Source: a virus. From it: DNA of 64,000 nt. Made by a program: the position numbers and the translations under genes. Every line of letters starts with the position of its first letter. Positions within the stretch are counted from its first letter, which is position 1. The stretch is from positions 1 through 64,000 of IMG/VR virus record IMGVR_UViG_3300008629_000003. One strand, 5' to 3'. The notes under the pieces were generated by a model, which saw nothing but the letters and a program-made list of their open reading frames with translations, made no database searches and had not been told where the DNA came from. Positions 1 through 6,647 of this stretch are shown here, in pieces.

Positions 1-200
1 TCGAAGAGCAAGACACCCAGGTCGATTTTGTCGGCTCGGGAGATTGGCAGATCAAGCACCTTCGTACCACCGTGCCACTCAGGAGGGACGCGACACCAGC
101 TTTCGTATGCTGGCCAGTACCCCCGGCCACGACCGGTAAGGTCTTCGATGATGCCGTCAAAGACAACTGCGAGGTCACGGGTGGGGGTCGGGTCGGTCAT
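1..200 (-). CDS. Hypothetical protein, 5' part only (runs off the left edge)
   Basis: An open frame of 66 codons starts at ATG 200-198 and runs off the window without a stop. It begins MTDPTPTRDLAVVFDGIIED and contains a W/Y-rich stretch (GYWPAYESWCRVPPEW). An AAGGAG ribosome site lies seven bases upstream (208-213), and a CCGTACGG hairpin cassette precedes it (229-258), the same arrangement as upstream of the genes at 9,200 and 12,870. No family is recognised. It is cut by the window edge, so its length is unknown. Confidence 0.72.
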   Translation of the reverse strand, partial: MTDPTPTRDLAVVFDGIIEDLTGRGRGYWPAYESWCRVPPEWHGGTKVLDLPISRADKIDLGVLLF

Positions 201-258
201 TGTGTCGCTCCTTGGTTTCACCCCCAAACCCCCGACGGCCGAACCGTACGGGGGGGGG
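201..258 (-). repeat. CCGTACGG hairpin leader cassette, AAGGAG type
   Basis: Read on the minus strand, this is a C-run, CCGTACGG, a short loop and CCGTCGGGGG, then a G/T-rich stretch and ACCAAGGAG just before the start codon. The arms form a stem with a small bulge. It matches the cassettes at 9,146 and 12,816 on the plus strand. There is no U-run after the stem, so termination would be weak. Confidence 0.7.
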
Positions 259-283
259 TGAGGCGCGCGGGCGCCGAGGTTGA

Positions 284-682
284 TCACTGCATGATCAAGG
301 TCTCGTTCTTCGGTGGAAACCCGATCCCCGGCGTCCGTCGCTCGACGTGCAGCTTTGTGGTGAAATCCGGTATGCCGTGTTGGGCGGGCTTGCGCTCGGC
401 GGTGATGAGCAGCGATGCTTCGTCACTCCCTTCGATGGAAACGTGATCCGTGTGCTGTCTCCACAGGGAGCCATTGAGGTAGTGCTCGTCGAAGACGTAG
501 CCTCCGCACAAGGTGGTAATAATGACGGAGCCGGGGTGCGTCCGTCTCGCGCGGTATACTTGCTCCAGATGCACGAGGATCGCCTCCTCGATGGTGGCGG
601 CGTCGAGGACGCGATCCTCGGCTCGCGGCGCTTCGGCGCGAAGGGTGGCGACTGCGGCGGCGGCTTGTTCGGCGATGGTCAT
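284..682 (-). CDS. Hypothetical protein (132 aa)
   Basis: I chose ATG 682 because GGAGGTTCCC sits directly upstream. Longer starts lie inside the promoter at 729-783. The protein begins MTIAEQAAAAVATLRAEAP, with an alanine-rich helical N-terminus of about 45 residues, then a region that looks like beta-strands (GSVIITTLCGGYVFDEHYL) and a charged tail. No family is recognised and no signal peptide or membrane segment is seen. It has its own copy of the repeated early promoter and is followed by a hairpin cassette, so it is probably a monocistronic early gene. Confidence 0.8.
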   Translation of the reverse strand: MTIAEQAAAAVATLRAEAPRAEDRVLDAATIEEAILVHLEQVYRARRTHPGSVIITTLCGGYVFDEHYLNGSLWRQHTDHVSIEGSDEASLLITAERKPAQHGIPDFTTKLHVERRTPGIGFPPKNETLIMQ

Positions 683-728
683 GGGAACCTCCAGATCGGG
701 AAGGGTCATCCCCCCCCTTTCTATATAC

Positions 729-783
729 ATTATAGCAGAGGGATAAGCCAGGTTCAACCGTCAATATGTAAAGAGTTTGTCAA
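729..783 (-). promoter_or_regulatory. Repeated early promoter, copy 1
   Basis: On the minus strand: box TTGACA (783-778), -35 TTGAAC (757-752), 17-bp spacer, TGC-extended -10 TATAAT (734-729). It drives the gene at 284-682. The leader continues through a G-run to GGAGGTTCCC and the start codon. Confidence 0.85.
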
Positions 784-797
784 GGGATTTCGGGCGT

Positions 798-1148
798 TTA
801 ACCTGGCTTTTCGGCGGTGGGGGCGTACAGCACTAGCAGGCCGTCGCGCGGGTCGGCGGCGTACATCACCCGAGCGCCCTGCGCCGCGGCTACCTCTTCC
901 AGGTACGGGGCTAAGAACATCAAAACTACCGCGTCGTCGCGCTGGCGGCGCTTGAGCTCCCAGCCGTCGCCAACCACCGTACCCCAGGCGCTTGAGCCGG
1001 TCTGGTCGCCGGGACACACCGCGGCTATTTGGTGGGCAACGGTCGCGGTGATTTCTCCGCTGACCTCGATCACGCGTCCACAAACGTGGACCTGCGCTCG
1101 GACTTGAATTTTGTCGGCCTTCTCAATCGCTTCTGTCAGTGTCATCAT
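798..1148 (-). CDS. Hypothetical protein (116 aa)
   Basis: The start is ATG 1148, immediately after GGAGGTTCGA. A second ATG follows at once, so the protein begins MMTLTEAIEKADKIQVRA. It has a helical N-terminus, then alternating beta-like stretches (AQVHVCGRVIEVSGEITA; DDAVVLMFLAPYLEEV; GARVMYAADPRDGLLVLY). Two cysteines (VCG, AVCPG) do not form a clear metal site. No family is recognised. It lies behind a hairpin cassette rather than a promoter, so it is probably transcribed by read-through from the genes at 1,455-1,892. Confidence 0.8.
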   Translation of the reverse strand: MMTLTEAIEKADKIQVRAQVHVCGRVIEVSGEITATVAHQIAAVCPGDQTGSSAWGTVVGDGWELKRRQRDDAVVLMFLAPYLEEVAAAQGARVMYAADPRDGLLVLYAPTAEKPG

Positions 1149-1213
1149 TCGAACCTCCATGAGGGTGCATCCCCCTACCCGAAAGCCCCCGTCGGCCGAA
1201 CCGTACGGGGGGG
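1149..1213 (-). repeat. CCGTACGG hairpin leader cassette, GGAGGTTC type
   Basis: Minus-strand copy of the cassette seen at 6,233, 6,581, 8,579 and 11,326: C-run, CCGTACGG, TTCGG, CCGACGGGGG, a GGGTAGGGGG stretch, then GGAGGTTCGA and ATG. The hairpin arms lie at about 1,186-1,213. Confidence 0.75.
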
Positions 1214-1233
1214 AGAAAGGGAGGACGGGTAGA

Positions 1234-1455
1234 CTATTTCGGACGCCGGCCCGCCTGCCAGCCCTTGTCCCACGCGGGGCGCGCTCGACTTCCTTCCGGG
1301 TAGGGGTTTTGGTCGCGCCCCCAGCCTTGCCGGGCGGCGTCTCGCCCCCAGCTCCAAAATAGCTGTCCCATTTCCGCGGCCTCCGCAGCGGTCATGTCGT
1401 TGTTTCTAGCAAACCGACGATCGGCGCGTGTCAGTTGGAACATTGCTTTAATCAT
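1234..1455 (-). CDS. Small RMF/CrpP-like protein (73 aa)
   Basis: The start is ATG 1455 after a G-run ribosome site (GGGGGGGAGC). The C-terminal half has the spacing typical of ribosome-modulation-factor/CrpP-type small proteins: G-x2-AA-x2-G, then NPY, then W-x2-GW (WGRDAARQGWGRDQNPYPEG, followed by AWDKGWQAGRR). In bacteria RMF dimerises 70S ribosomes, and several phage and plasmid proteins share the domain. A role on host ribosomes is inference. The gene lies 11 bases after the stop of the 141-residue gene upstream, so the two probably share a transcript. Confidence 0.72.
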   Translation of the reverse strand: MIKAMFQLTRADRRFARNNDMTAAEAAEMGQLFWSWGRDAARQGWGRDQNPYPEGSRARPAWDKGWQAGRRPK

Positions 1456-1466
1456 GCTCCCCCCCC

Positions 1467-1892
1467 CTACCACTCGGTCCACTGTGGTTCTTCTTGCTCG
1501 GAAATGTACCGATTGGCCGCGGCCAAGGCCAACCCCCTGCTTTCGTGCGACTCATACCCGGCCTCCACCTCGTACGCCTTGACGGCGTAGGCGCTGGCGC
1601 CCGCTTCTACGTCCACGTCTGCGCACCAGCGCACGCCGTCACGGTCCACCCAAATGTCCGCGCCGCTGTCGGCGTCAAAAATGAGCACGTTGCGGCCGTA
1701 GACGAACGCCGGGCGCTCGTCGGACGCGTAGCCCATGCGGGCAAGATTGCGCCGCACAGATGGGCGCTCCCAGAGCGGCAAACTAAGCGGGTCCACGGCG
1801 TTGTAGCCGGGGATCTTCACCCCGTTGACCACGCCGCGCGCAACCCACTCGCGTCCGCTTTTCCCCACCATCCTCGGGTTTTTGAATTTCAT
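1467..1892 (-). CDS. Hypothetical protein (141 aa)
   Basis: The start is ATG 1892 behind GGAGGTTCCA; the longer in-frame reading is promoter and leader. It begins MKFKNPRMVGKSGREWVARG and includes a W/D-rich patch (FDADSGADIWVDRDGVRW) and a helical C-terminus (AYAVKAYEVEAGYESHES) ending EEPQWTEW. No family is recognised. It is the first gene of the leftward unit driven by promoter copy 2 and is followed closely by the RMF-like gene. Confidence 0.82.
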   Translation of the reverse strand: MKFKNPRMVGKSGREWVARGVVNGVKIPGYNAVDPLSLPLWERPSVRRNLARMGYASDERPAFVYGRNVLIFDADSGADIWVDRDGVRWCADVDVEAGASAYAVKAYEVEAGYESHESRGLALAAANRYISEQEEPQWTEW

Positions 1893-1936
1893 TGGAACCT
1901 CCAGGCCGGGAGGGTCATCCCCCCGGGTCTGTACAC

Positions 1937-1991
1937 AGTATAGCACACCCAAAACCCAGGTTCTAAGGTATAAATGTAAAGAAAACGTCAA
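1937..1991 (-). promoter_or_regulatory. Repeated early promoter, copy 2
   Basis: On the minus strand: box TTGACG (1991-1986), -35 TAGAAC (1965-1960), 17-bp spacer with the conserved CTGGGTTTTGGGTGTGC, -10 TATACT (1942-1937). Both hexamers are further from consensus than in the other copies. It drives the leftward unit 1892-1234. Confidence 0.8.
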
Positions 1992-2005
1992 GGGATTTTA
2001 GGGGT

Positions 2006-2033
2006 TTGCGGGCCGGTTTCGGTGTGCTATGGT
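2006..2033 (+). promoter_or_regulatory. Weak divergent promoter candidate
   Basis: TTGCGG, 16 bases, TATGGT, with the GTGTGC extended -10 context shared by the repeated promoters. It would drive the PP-loop gene at 2,059. It matches consensus poorly, and the call rests mainly on position and the shared GTGTGCTAT string. Confidence 0.4.
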
Positions 2034-2058
2034 GGTTGGCGTAACTCGGAGGTTCAAG

Positions 2059-3045
2059 GTGCTAACTACATTAAATCTAGGACTCGGGCGCGACTCCATG
2101 GCGATGCTGCTCCTGCTCATTGAGAAGGAGCTGATCGTGGACTGCGAAGCCATCGGCCCCGAGGCCGTGGACGCGATTATCTTTTCGGACACCGGCGCAG
2201 AATGGCCGCACACCTACGGCCTGATCCCCCGCGTGCGAAAGCTGTGCGCTCGCCACGGCCTACGCTTCTTGTGGCTGCGCAAGCCCCGCAAGACCGGACC
2301 CCTCGGGTGGGCTCGCAACCGCCGCGCGAAAGGCTCCCGAGAGACCCCGGCGTGGGTGATTGGCGGAAGCATCGAGGCCAAGGCCCGAAACGGCAGCTAC
2401 CACCTTCGCCTCCCGATTTTGGACGAATACGAGCGCTTCGAAAAGCTCGCGATTCGGAACAACTCTTCATGTACATCGAACCACAAGGTTGGCCCGATTC
2501 GTCGGGCGATGAATGACCTCAGCCTGGAGAAATACGGGATCAACAATCGCCAATGGTCGCACCGCATCAAGACCCAGGGATACCCTCAGCATCGGGTGTT
2601 GATTGGCATCGCCGCCGACGAGGCCGCGCGAGCTATCGACACCGGCCGACCGGCGTATGAGCGTCCCGTGTACCCCTTGGTCACTATGGGTATCGACAAA
2701 GCAGGCGAGGCCGCGATCCTCGCGCGACACGGGTTCGCACATGTCCAAAAATCCGGGTGCTACATGTGCCCTTTTCAAGGCGCTGGATGGTACTGGGTGC
2801 TTCGCGACCATCACCCCAAGCTTTGGGATCGCGTCGTGGCCTACGAGCGCACGGCGCTGGCCAAAAATCCTAAAATGAACGTCGTGGGCAAGACCCCGCT
2901 CCCCCAAGCGGTGGCGGCGTGGCGGCAGCGCAACCCCCACGCGACCGCCGAGGCCGTGATCAACAAGAGCTATTCCCGGTGCCGGTCTATTGCCCCACCT
3001 GACCCCAACCAACTGGCCATGTTTGCCGATGCCGGCGCCGAGTGA
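2059..3045 (+). CDS. PAPS-reductase/DndC-like PP-loop ATPase family protein
   Basis: The start is GTG 2059, six bases after GGAGG; an in-frame ATG at 2029 overlaps the promoter region and lacks a ribosome site. The protein has 328 residues. It shows a modified PP-loop (LNLGLGRDSMAM, about residues 5-16; usually SGGxDS), SDTGAEWPHTY, a Cys-Lys motif (SCTSNHKVGPIRR), an IGIAADEAARA motif and KSGCYMCPFQ, all hallmarks of phosphoadenosine-phosphosulfate-reductase-like adenine nucleotide alpha hydrolases. Relatives reduce PAPS or activate sulfur for DNA phosphorothioation (DndC). No dnd partner genes are visible, so the substrate is unknown. It stands alone ahead of a separate promoter at 3,055. 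Confidence 0.88.
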   Translation: MLTTLNLGLGRDSMAMLLLLIEKELIVDCEAIGPEAVDAIIFSDTGAEWPHTYGLIPRVRKLCARHGLRFLWLRKPRKTGPLGWARNRRAKGSRETPAWVIGGSIEAKARNGSYHLRLPILDEYERFEKLAIRNNSSCTSNHKVGPIRRAMNDLSLEKYGINNRQWSHRIKTQGYPQHRVLIGIAADEAARAIDTGRPAYERPVYPLVTMGIDKAGEAAILARHGFAHVQKSGCYMCPFQGAGWYWVLRDHHPKLWDRVVAYERTALAKNPKMNVVGKTPLPQAVAAWRQRNPHATAEAVINKSYSRCRSIAPPDPNQLAMFADAGAE

Positions 3046-3054
3046 TTGTCCACC

Positions 3055-3083
3055 TTGCAGGGCCTTGCGGCCTCTGCTATACT
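3055..3083 (+). promoter_or_regulatory. Early promoter outside the repeat family
   Basis: TTGCAG (3055-3060), 17 bases, TGC-extended TATACT (3078-3083). It overlaps the end of no gene and precedes the GGAGGTTCC ribosome site of the gene at 3,117. It lacks the upstream TTGACA box and the TGGGTTTTGGG spacer. Confidence 0.7.
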
Positions 3084-3116
3084 GTACCCGCGGCCGGCGC
3101 GCCGCTTGGAGGTTCC

Positions 3117-3626
3117 ATGTTGCTTATTCGAAACTCACGCGAACGATATTTGTACCTTGAAGGCGTGCGGAGCTCGGGAGCTCCCGGGCACATCATGACT
3201 CAAGCCGAAGCCGAGGCCGACGACGCTCTCAAAGCGTGGCAAGAGTCGTCGTCCGAGGACAAGAAGAAAATCACGAAGGCTTTCGGGCCTGCCCCTCTGG
3301 CTAACCCCGCCTGGGGCATCGTTAACGCCCACCCGCGCGACGCGCTGGCGGTCTATGGAGCGCGAGCCATTGACCACGGTTCCGTTTTCGACATTCTGTG
3401 GGACCGCGCGGAATACCTAGCCCGCTCCCATTGCCGGCAAGCGTTTGGCCGGTGGCTGAATGCCGTCGGCGCCAAGCTCCTGCGCGACGCCTACGCGGAA
3501 AAATTGCCGCAAGGCCCGTACGCTGAGGAAATCTTGCGGGTCTCGACCGACGAGGGACTTGTCGTGGGCCTTGCGCGGCCGTGTGGGGGCTACGTCCATT
3601 TGGTCGTTTGGCTTGAGCCCGCGTGA
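3117..3626 (+). CDS. Hypothetical protein (169 aa)
   Basis: The start is ATG 3117 behind GGAGGTTCC; the open frame extends upstream only through the promoter. It begins MLLIRNSRERYLYLEGVRSS, has an acidic helical stretch (MTQAEAEADDALKAWQES) and a C-terminal half rich in Arg/Ala helices, ending in a hydrophobic strand (GGYVHLVVWLEPA). No family is recognised. The gene at 3,671 follows 44 bases downstream and probably shares the transcript, which ends at the terminator at 3,875. Confidence 0.82.
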   Translation: MLLIRNSRERYLYLEGVRSSGAPGHIMTQAEAEADDALKAWQESSSEDKKKITKAFGPAPLANPAWGIVNAHPRDALAVYGARAIDHGSVFDILWDRAEYLARSHCRQAFGRWLNAVGAKLLRDAYAEKLPQGPYAEEILRVSTDEGLVVGLARPCGGYVHLVVWLEPA

Positions 3627-3670
3627 TCCCTTCCTCCCTAGTCGCCACACCCTTACCACTGAGGTTCCAA

Positions 3671-3865
3671 ATGACCTATGAAGTACGATTCCAGACCGAG
3701 CGCGGACAGGACGCGCTGATTGTCCACGCCTTTACCGAGCTGGAGGCCGTGGCCATTGTCGAGCGGCATCTTCGCCTCCGCGGCGACAAGGCCACATGCC
3801 CGATGAAGGTGCAGCGCTGCACCGTCGCAGGGCGGCGCCTTTCCGGTATCGCGAAGAGCCAGTAG
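3671..3865 (+). CDS. Hypothetical small protein (64 aa)
   Basis: The start is ATG 3671, preceded by GAGGTTCCAA. The sequence MTYEVRFQTERGQDALIVHA is followed by a helix (FTELEAVAIVERHLRLRG) and a basic strand-like end. The compact alpha/beta pattern resembles many small early phage proteins, but no family is recognised. It is the last gene before a strong rho-independent terminator. Confidence 0.75.
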   Translation: MTYEVRFQTERGQDALIVHAFTELEAVAIVERHLRLRGDKATCPMKVQRCTVAGRRLSGIAKSQ

Positions 3866-3874
3866 CTACCCCCT

Positions 3875-3904
3875 CCCCGCACGGTGCGCCCTGCGGGGTT
3901 TTTT
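3875..3904 (+). terminator. Rho-independent terminator
   Basis: A perfect 7-bp stem, CCCCGCA (3875-3881) with TGCGGGG (3892-3898), a 10-base loop and six T's (3899-3904). It ends the 3,117-3,865 unit just before promoter copy 3. Confidence 0.92.
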
Positions 3905-3928
3905 GTGTTTCTGGGTCCGGGCACGTCC

Positions 3929-3982
3929 TGACAAACTCTTTACATTGTTACGGTTGAACCTGGGTTTTGGGTCTGCTATATT
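3929..3982 (+). promoter_or_regulatory. Repeated early promoter, copy 3
   Basis: Box CTGACA (3929), -35 TTGAAC (3954-3959), 17-bp spacer, extended -10 TATATT (3977-3982). The leader carries a perfect 9-bp inverted repeat, TGAACCTCC (4002-4010) with GGAGGTTCA (4018-4026), which covers the ribosome site of the gene at 4,028. Confidence 0.9.
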
Positions 3983-4027
3983 GTATACAGATGGGGGGGG
4001 ATGAACCTCCTCAATCTGGAGGTTCAA

Positions 4028-4390
4028 ATGAACAACTTGGAAACACTCCTCGCGCACATGGCGCGCGTGCGGCCGGACCAACGAATTGCCTGTTTTGCCA
4101 CGACCGCCCAGGCGTTCGACGCCTGCCAGGCGGGTTCGCTTGAGGACGGCGACATTATCGTCGTCGAAGCGGAAGAGGTGATCGGCGTCGCCTGGACCTG
4201 GCCCATCGCCGCAACGGCGGAAGCGGGAGGGCTGCACACCGCGTCCGACCACCCCAAGCGATATGTGCAGTTCGTCACGCTGTACCGTGAATCGGAGGAA
4301 AAGCTGAAGCGTCTTAGTAGCGCTGCCGACGCGGCGGGGGCCATGGCAGTGGTGATGAATTGGACGCCTGCGAAGTGGTGGGGAACATGA
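4028..4390 (+). CDS. Hypothetical protein, paralogue A (120 aa)
   Basis: The start is ATG 4028, one base after the GGAGGTTCA arm of the leader hairpin. The core (DGDIIVVEAEEVIGVAWTWP, then GGLHTASDHPKRY) closely matches the protein at 4,746-5,159, so the two are paralogues. The function is unknown; the conserved V-GVAW-WP core and the HxxSDHPK-type segment define the family. Its stop overlaps ATGAGTCCGCTGGACCTG, an 18-base copy of the start of the gene at 5,156. That remnant reaches a stop within about 15 codons. Confidence 0.82.
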   Translation: MNNLETLLAHMARVRPDQRIACFATTAQAFDACQAGSLEDGDIIVVEAEEVIGVAWTWPIAATAEAGGLHTASDHPKRYVQFVTLYRESEEKLKRLSSAADAAGAMAVVMNWTPAKWWGT

Positions 4391-4404
4391 GTCCGCTGGA
4401 CCTG

Positions 4405-4459
4405 CTGACAAACTCTTTACATTGTTACGGTTGAACCTGGGTTTTGGGTCTGCTATATT
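4405..4459 (+). promoter_or_regulatory. Repeated early promoter, copy 4
   Basis: Box CTGACA (4405-4410), -35 TTGAAC (4431-4436), 17-bp spacer, extended -10 TATATT (4454-4459). It abuts the truncated gene start left after paralogue A. Its leader does not form the anti-ribosome-site hairpin. Confidence 0.9.
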
Positions 4460-4501
4460 GTATACAGATGGGGGATGACCTTTCCCGATCTGGAGGCACT
4501 T

Positions 4502-4735
4502 ATGAACCAGATACACAGAATCATTGGCAAGGCTCACGTCGAAGGCACGCAAAGGGGATTTGTCGTGTGGGTCGAGACGAACAAGCGCAAGAAAGCGCAA
4601 CTGACCGACGCGACCGAGGACTTCGCAGCCGCGCAAGCGACTGCAAACTCGATCGACCTTGGCCGGTGGGTCGGACGCCGCAAAGGCGCGACCATTCACA
4701 TTCGCGGGCGGGCTTTGACCGTCGAAAAATTCTAA
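4502..4735 (+). CDS. Hypothetical basic small protein (77 aa)
   Basis: The start is ATG 4502 after GGAGGCACTT. It begins MNQIHRIIGKAHVEGTQRGF and is lysine/arginine-rich (ETNKRKKAQ, WVGRRKGATIHIRGR), with a strand-like middle. No family is recognised; a nucleic-acid-binding role is possible from charge alone. It is first in a unit with paralogue B and the 185-residue gene, with 10 bases to the next start. Confidence 0.78.
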   Translation: MNQIHRIIGKAHVEGTQRGFVVWVETNKRKKAQLTDATEDFAAAQATANSIDLGRWVGRRKGATIHIRGRALTVEKF

Positions 4736-4745
4736 GGAGGTTCAC

Positions 4746-5159
4746 ATGTCACAGCACGAAGAAATCGAGCGCCAGGAAGAAATCGAGCGCCAGGAGTTTC
4801 TCGCCCTTTTGGCGGCTATCCGCGCGGCACGACCGGAGGTCATCGTGGAGGCCGAAACGACGGCGTCGGCTTATGCGCGGTGTATGACTGGCGAGATCGA
4901 CGACGCCACGATCATCGTGGTGGAGAGCGAAAAGGTAGTCGGGGTCGCGTGGGCGTGGCCATTTGCGATGACCAAAAACTCGGGGGAGCTTCACTCCCTC
5001 CACCACCACCCAAAAGACTGGGTCGATACTGACGCCCATCCGTACGCGTTCGCCGCCGAAGGAGCCGTCCGCCTGTCCACCTCGGCTAATGTCGCGACCT
5101 GCGTGGCCATCGGTCTTGGGTGGGACTTGGCCGACTGCGCGCTGTCCGGGCTCCGATGA
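4746..5159 (+). CDS. Hypothetical protein, paralogue B (137 aa)
   Basis: ATG 4746 follows GGAGGTTCAC. The N-terminus holds a direct repeat (HEEIERQEEIERQEF). The rest aligns with the protein at 4,028: DDATIIVVESEKVVGVAWAW, then GELHSLHHHPKDW. The C-terminus diverges. Its stop is fused ATGA-fashion to the next gene, implying translational coupling. Function unknown. Confidence 0.83.
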   Translation: MSQHEEIERQEEIERQEFLALLAAIRAARPEVIVEAETTASAYARCMTGEIDDATIIVVESEKVVGVAWAWPFAMTKNSGELHSLHHHPKDWVDTDAHPYAFAAEGAVRLSTSANVATCVAIGLGWDLADCALSGLR

Positions 5160-5713
5160 GTCCGCTGGACCTGTTTGCGCCCGACCGGCATCTGTGCAGG
5201 CTCGCGCGGGAGGCGTTGCGGGATGACCCCTTCTTCTTGGGTGACAGCTTTGTGGTCTTGGACCTCATGGGCGCAGCGGTCTACCCGCCCCGCACAATTT
5301 TGACCGAGTGGGCAGCGAAGCCATCGCCACCCTACCCCCTTGGAAGCGGTGGATGGTTGCAGACCGAGCGCGGCACCATCGCCATCGTTCACGTACAGAG
5401 CATCGAGCGCGCCGGGGATACGGAGTGCAAGTTAGTCGGGGAGGTGTTGGCGTTCAACGGATCGCGCTTGCGGCGGTGCGTCGAGGTCTGGAAAGAGCTG
5501 GCAAATAATCGGACGGCATCACAGCACTTAACGGGAATTCGGTGGGTCGCGCGGTTTTCGGATTGTATCCGCGGGCATTCGAGCATCGGCCTGTCCGTTC
5601 CGTACGACCGGCTCAGCGCGGTGGCCGGGTGGCAAGCGCCCATCGCTTTCCGCGCGCCGTTGGAGCTCTGCGAGTGGACCGAGCCGAACCACGGGGAGAA
5701 CCGAGGCCCGTAA
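5156..5713 (+). CDS. Hypothetical protein (185 aa)
   Basis: The start is ATG 5156, overlapping the stop of paralogue B (ATGA). It begins MSPLDLFAPDRHLCRLAREA. It looks mixed alpha/beta with conserved-looking W and G positions (GSGGWLQTERGTIAIVHVQS) and a C-terminal WTEPNHGENRGP. No family is recognised. The same 18-base start sequence occurs at 4,387 without the rest of the gene. Confidence 0.82.
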   Translation: MSPLDLFAPDRHLCRLAREALRDDPFFLGDSFVVLDLMGAAVYPPRTILTEWAAKPSPPYPLGSGGWLQTERGTIAIVHVQSIERAGDTECKLVGEVLAFNGSRLRRCVEVWKELANNRTASQHLTGIRWVARFSDCIRGHSSIGLSVPYDRLSAVAGWQAPIAFRAPLELCEWTEPNHGENRGP

Positions 5714-5717
5714 TCCC

Positions 5718-5772
5718 TTGACAAACTCTTTACATTGTTACGGTTGAACCTGGGTTTTGGGTATGCTATATT
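5718..5772 (+). promoter_or_regulatory. Repeated early promoter, copy 5
   Basis: Box TTGACA (5718-5723), -35 TTGAAC (5744-5749), 17-bp spacer, -10 TATATT (5767-5772). The leader hairpin is perfect: TGAACCTCC (5791-5799) with GGAGGTTCA (5807-5815) and a 7-base loop. An ATG at 5,790 lies nine codons upstream, in frame with the gene start. Confidence 0.92.
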
Positions 5773-5816
5773 ATATACAGATGGGGGGGATGAACCTCCC
5801 CGGTCTGGAGGTTCAA

Positions 5817-6212
5817 ATGGAGTTTGGAAAGCTGGCAGGGATGGAGGGACCGTTCAAGTACCCCCAAGGCGTGTTGTACTACGACCCCGCGGAGGGGAGC
5901 TATTACGACCGACGCCGCGACTTGTACGTGGAGCTGGAGCCTACCCAAGACCCGCCCAAAGAGAACTACTGGGCACGTTTGGAAATGAACGATTTCAGCG
6001 AGTTTTACGACGAAGGCCCCGGGCGTTGCGCTCGCATTTTTGAGAGTCGCGCCGTTGGGACGCGTGGACAAAAGCTGGTGATTTTCGGACGCAAGCTCCG
6101 AACGACGCGGGGCTTCGGCTTCGTCAAGGCAGAGGAAAAACCGTCGAAGCGCTACGCCGACGACGAAGCCGCGCACCGCGCGGCCGTGGCCTGGGTCTAC
6201 CGCGCCCAGTAG
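5817..6212 (+). CDS. Hypothetical protein (131 aa)
   Basis: The start is ATG 5817 behind GGAGGTTCAA. It begins MEFGKLAGMEGPFKYPQGVL and is rich in Tyr and acidic residues in the first half (YYDPAEGSYYDRRRDLY) and basic in the second (GRKLRTTRGFGFVKAEEK). No family is recognised. A downstream CCGTACGG cassette separates it from the next gene. Confidence 0.82.
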   Translation: MEFGKLAGMEGPFKYPQGVLYYDPAEGSYYDRRRDLYVELEPTQDPPKENYWARLEMNDFSEFYDEGPGRCARIFESRAVGTRGQKLVIFGRKLRTTRGFGFVKAEEKPSKRYADDEAAHRAAVAWVYRAQ

Positions 6213-6232
6213 CGCGCGCCGCGCATAGCTCG

Positions 6233-6299
6233 CCCCGTACGGTTCGGCCGTCGGGGCTTTCGGGGTAGGGGAATCGACCCCCTGGAGGTTCAAATGAAA
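6233..6299 (+). repeat. CCGTACGG leader cassette; 67-bp perfect direct repeat, copy 1
   Basis: Identical over 67 bases to 6,581-6,647. It consists of a CCCCGTACGG/CCGTCGGGG hairpin, a G-rich stretch, a small GGGG/CCCC hairpin, then CTGGAGGTTCAAATG. The last bases are the start of the following gene. Confidence 0.9.
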
Positions 6300-6554
6300 A
6301 GCTCAATGTGTCCGGTCTTCGCAGGGAAAGTCAGATGGTTGATCGTTCAGTGCGAAACCCCCCACATGTTCGACGGCGGGTGCGGTGTCGCCTGCTATGT
6401 CTGGGCGACTGGCCCTGGGGTCACGGCCTCGGGGAACAAATCGCGGCGCACTTTTAAAAAGGTTTTTGGGAGTCAAAGTCTCGACGTGTCGAAGTTTCGC
6501 CGGCTTGTAAAAATGCTCGACGGATACGTCGATCACTACGTCAACTACGACTGA
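6294..6554 (+). CDS. Hypothetical protein (86 aa)
   Basis: ATG 6294 follows the cassette ribosome site directly. It begins MKSSMCPVFAGKVRWLIVQC, is Cys/Gly-rich in the middle (HMFDGGCGVACYVW) and has a basic helix (KSRRTFKKVF), ending YVDHYVNYD. The cysteines are not in a standard zinc pattern. No family is recognised. It is a single gene flanked by two identical cassettes. Confidence 0.8.
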   Translation: MKSSMCPVFAGKVRWLIVQCETPHMFDGGCGVACYVWATGPGVTASGNKSRRTFKKVFGSQSLDVSKFRRLVKMLDGYVDHYVNYD

Positions 6555-6580
6555 GGCGCTGCCCCCCCCCGGGCGCTCCA

Positions 6581-6647
6581 CCCCGTACGGTTCGGCCGTC
6601 GGGGCTTTCGGGGTAGGGGAATCGACCCCCTGGAGGTTCAAATGAAA
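6581..6647 (+). repeat. CCGTACGG leader cassette; 67-bp perfect direct repeat, copy 2
   Basis: Second copy of the 67-base repeat at 6,233-6,299, ending in the start of the gene at 6,642. The two copies flank one small gene, so recombination between them would delete it exactly. Confidence 0.9.

Noticed and set aside
3866-4699. 277-residue minus-strand frame crossing two promoters and a terminator
   Set aside because: It covers plus-strand genes and regulatory repeats, and owes its length to GC-rich third positions.
5757-5816. Longer N-termini of early genes beginning in promoter sequence (such as MGMLYYIQM...)
   Set aside because: These codons cover the -10 region upstream of the transcript start. 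The strong GGAGGTTCAA site fixes the downstream ATG.
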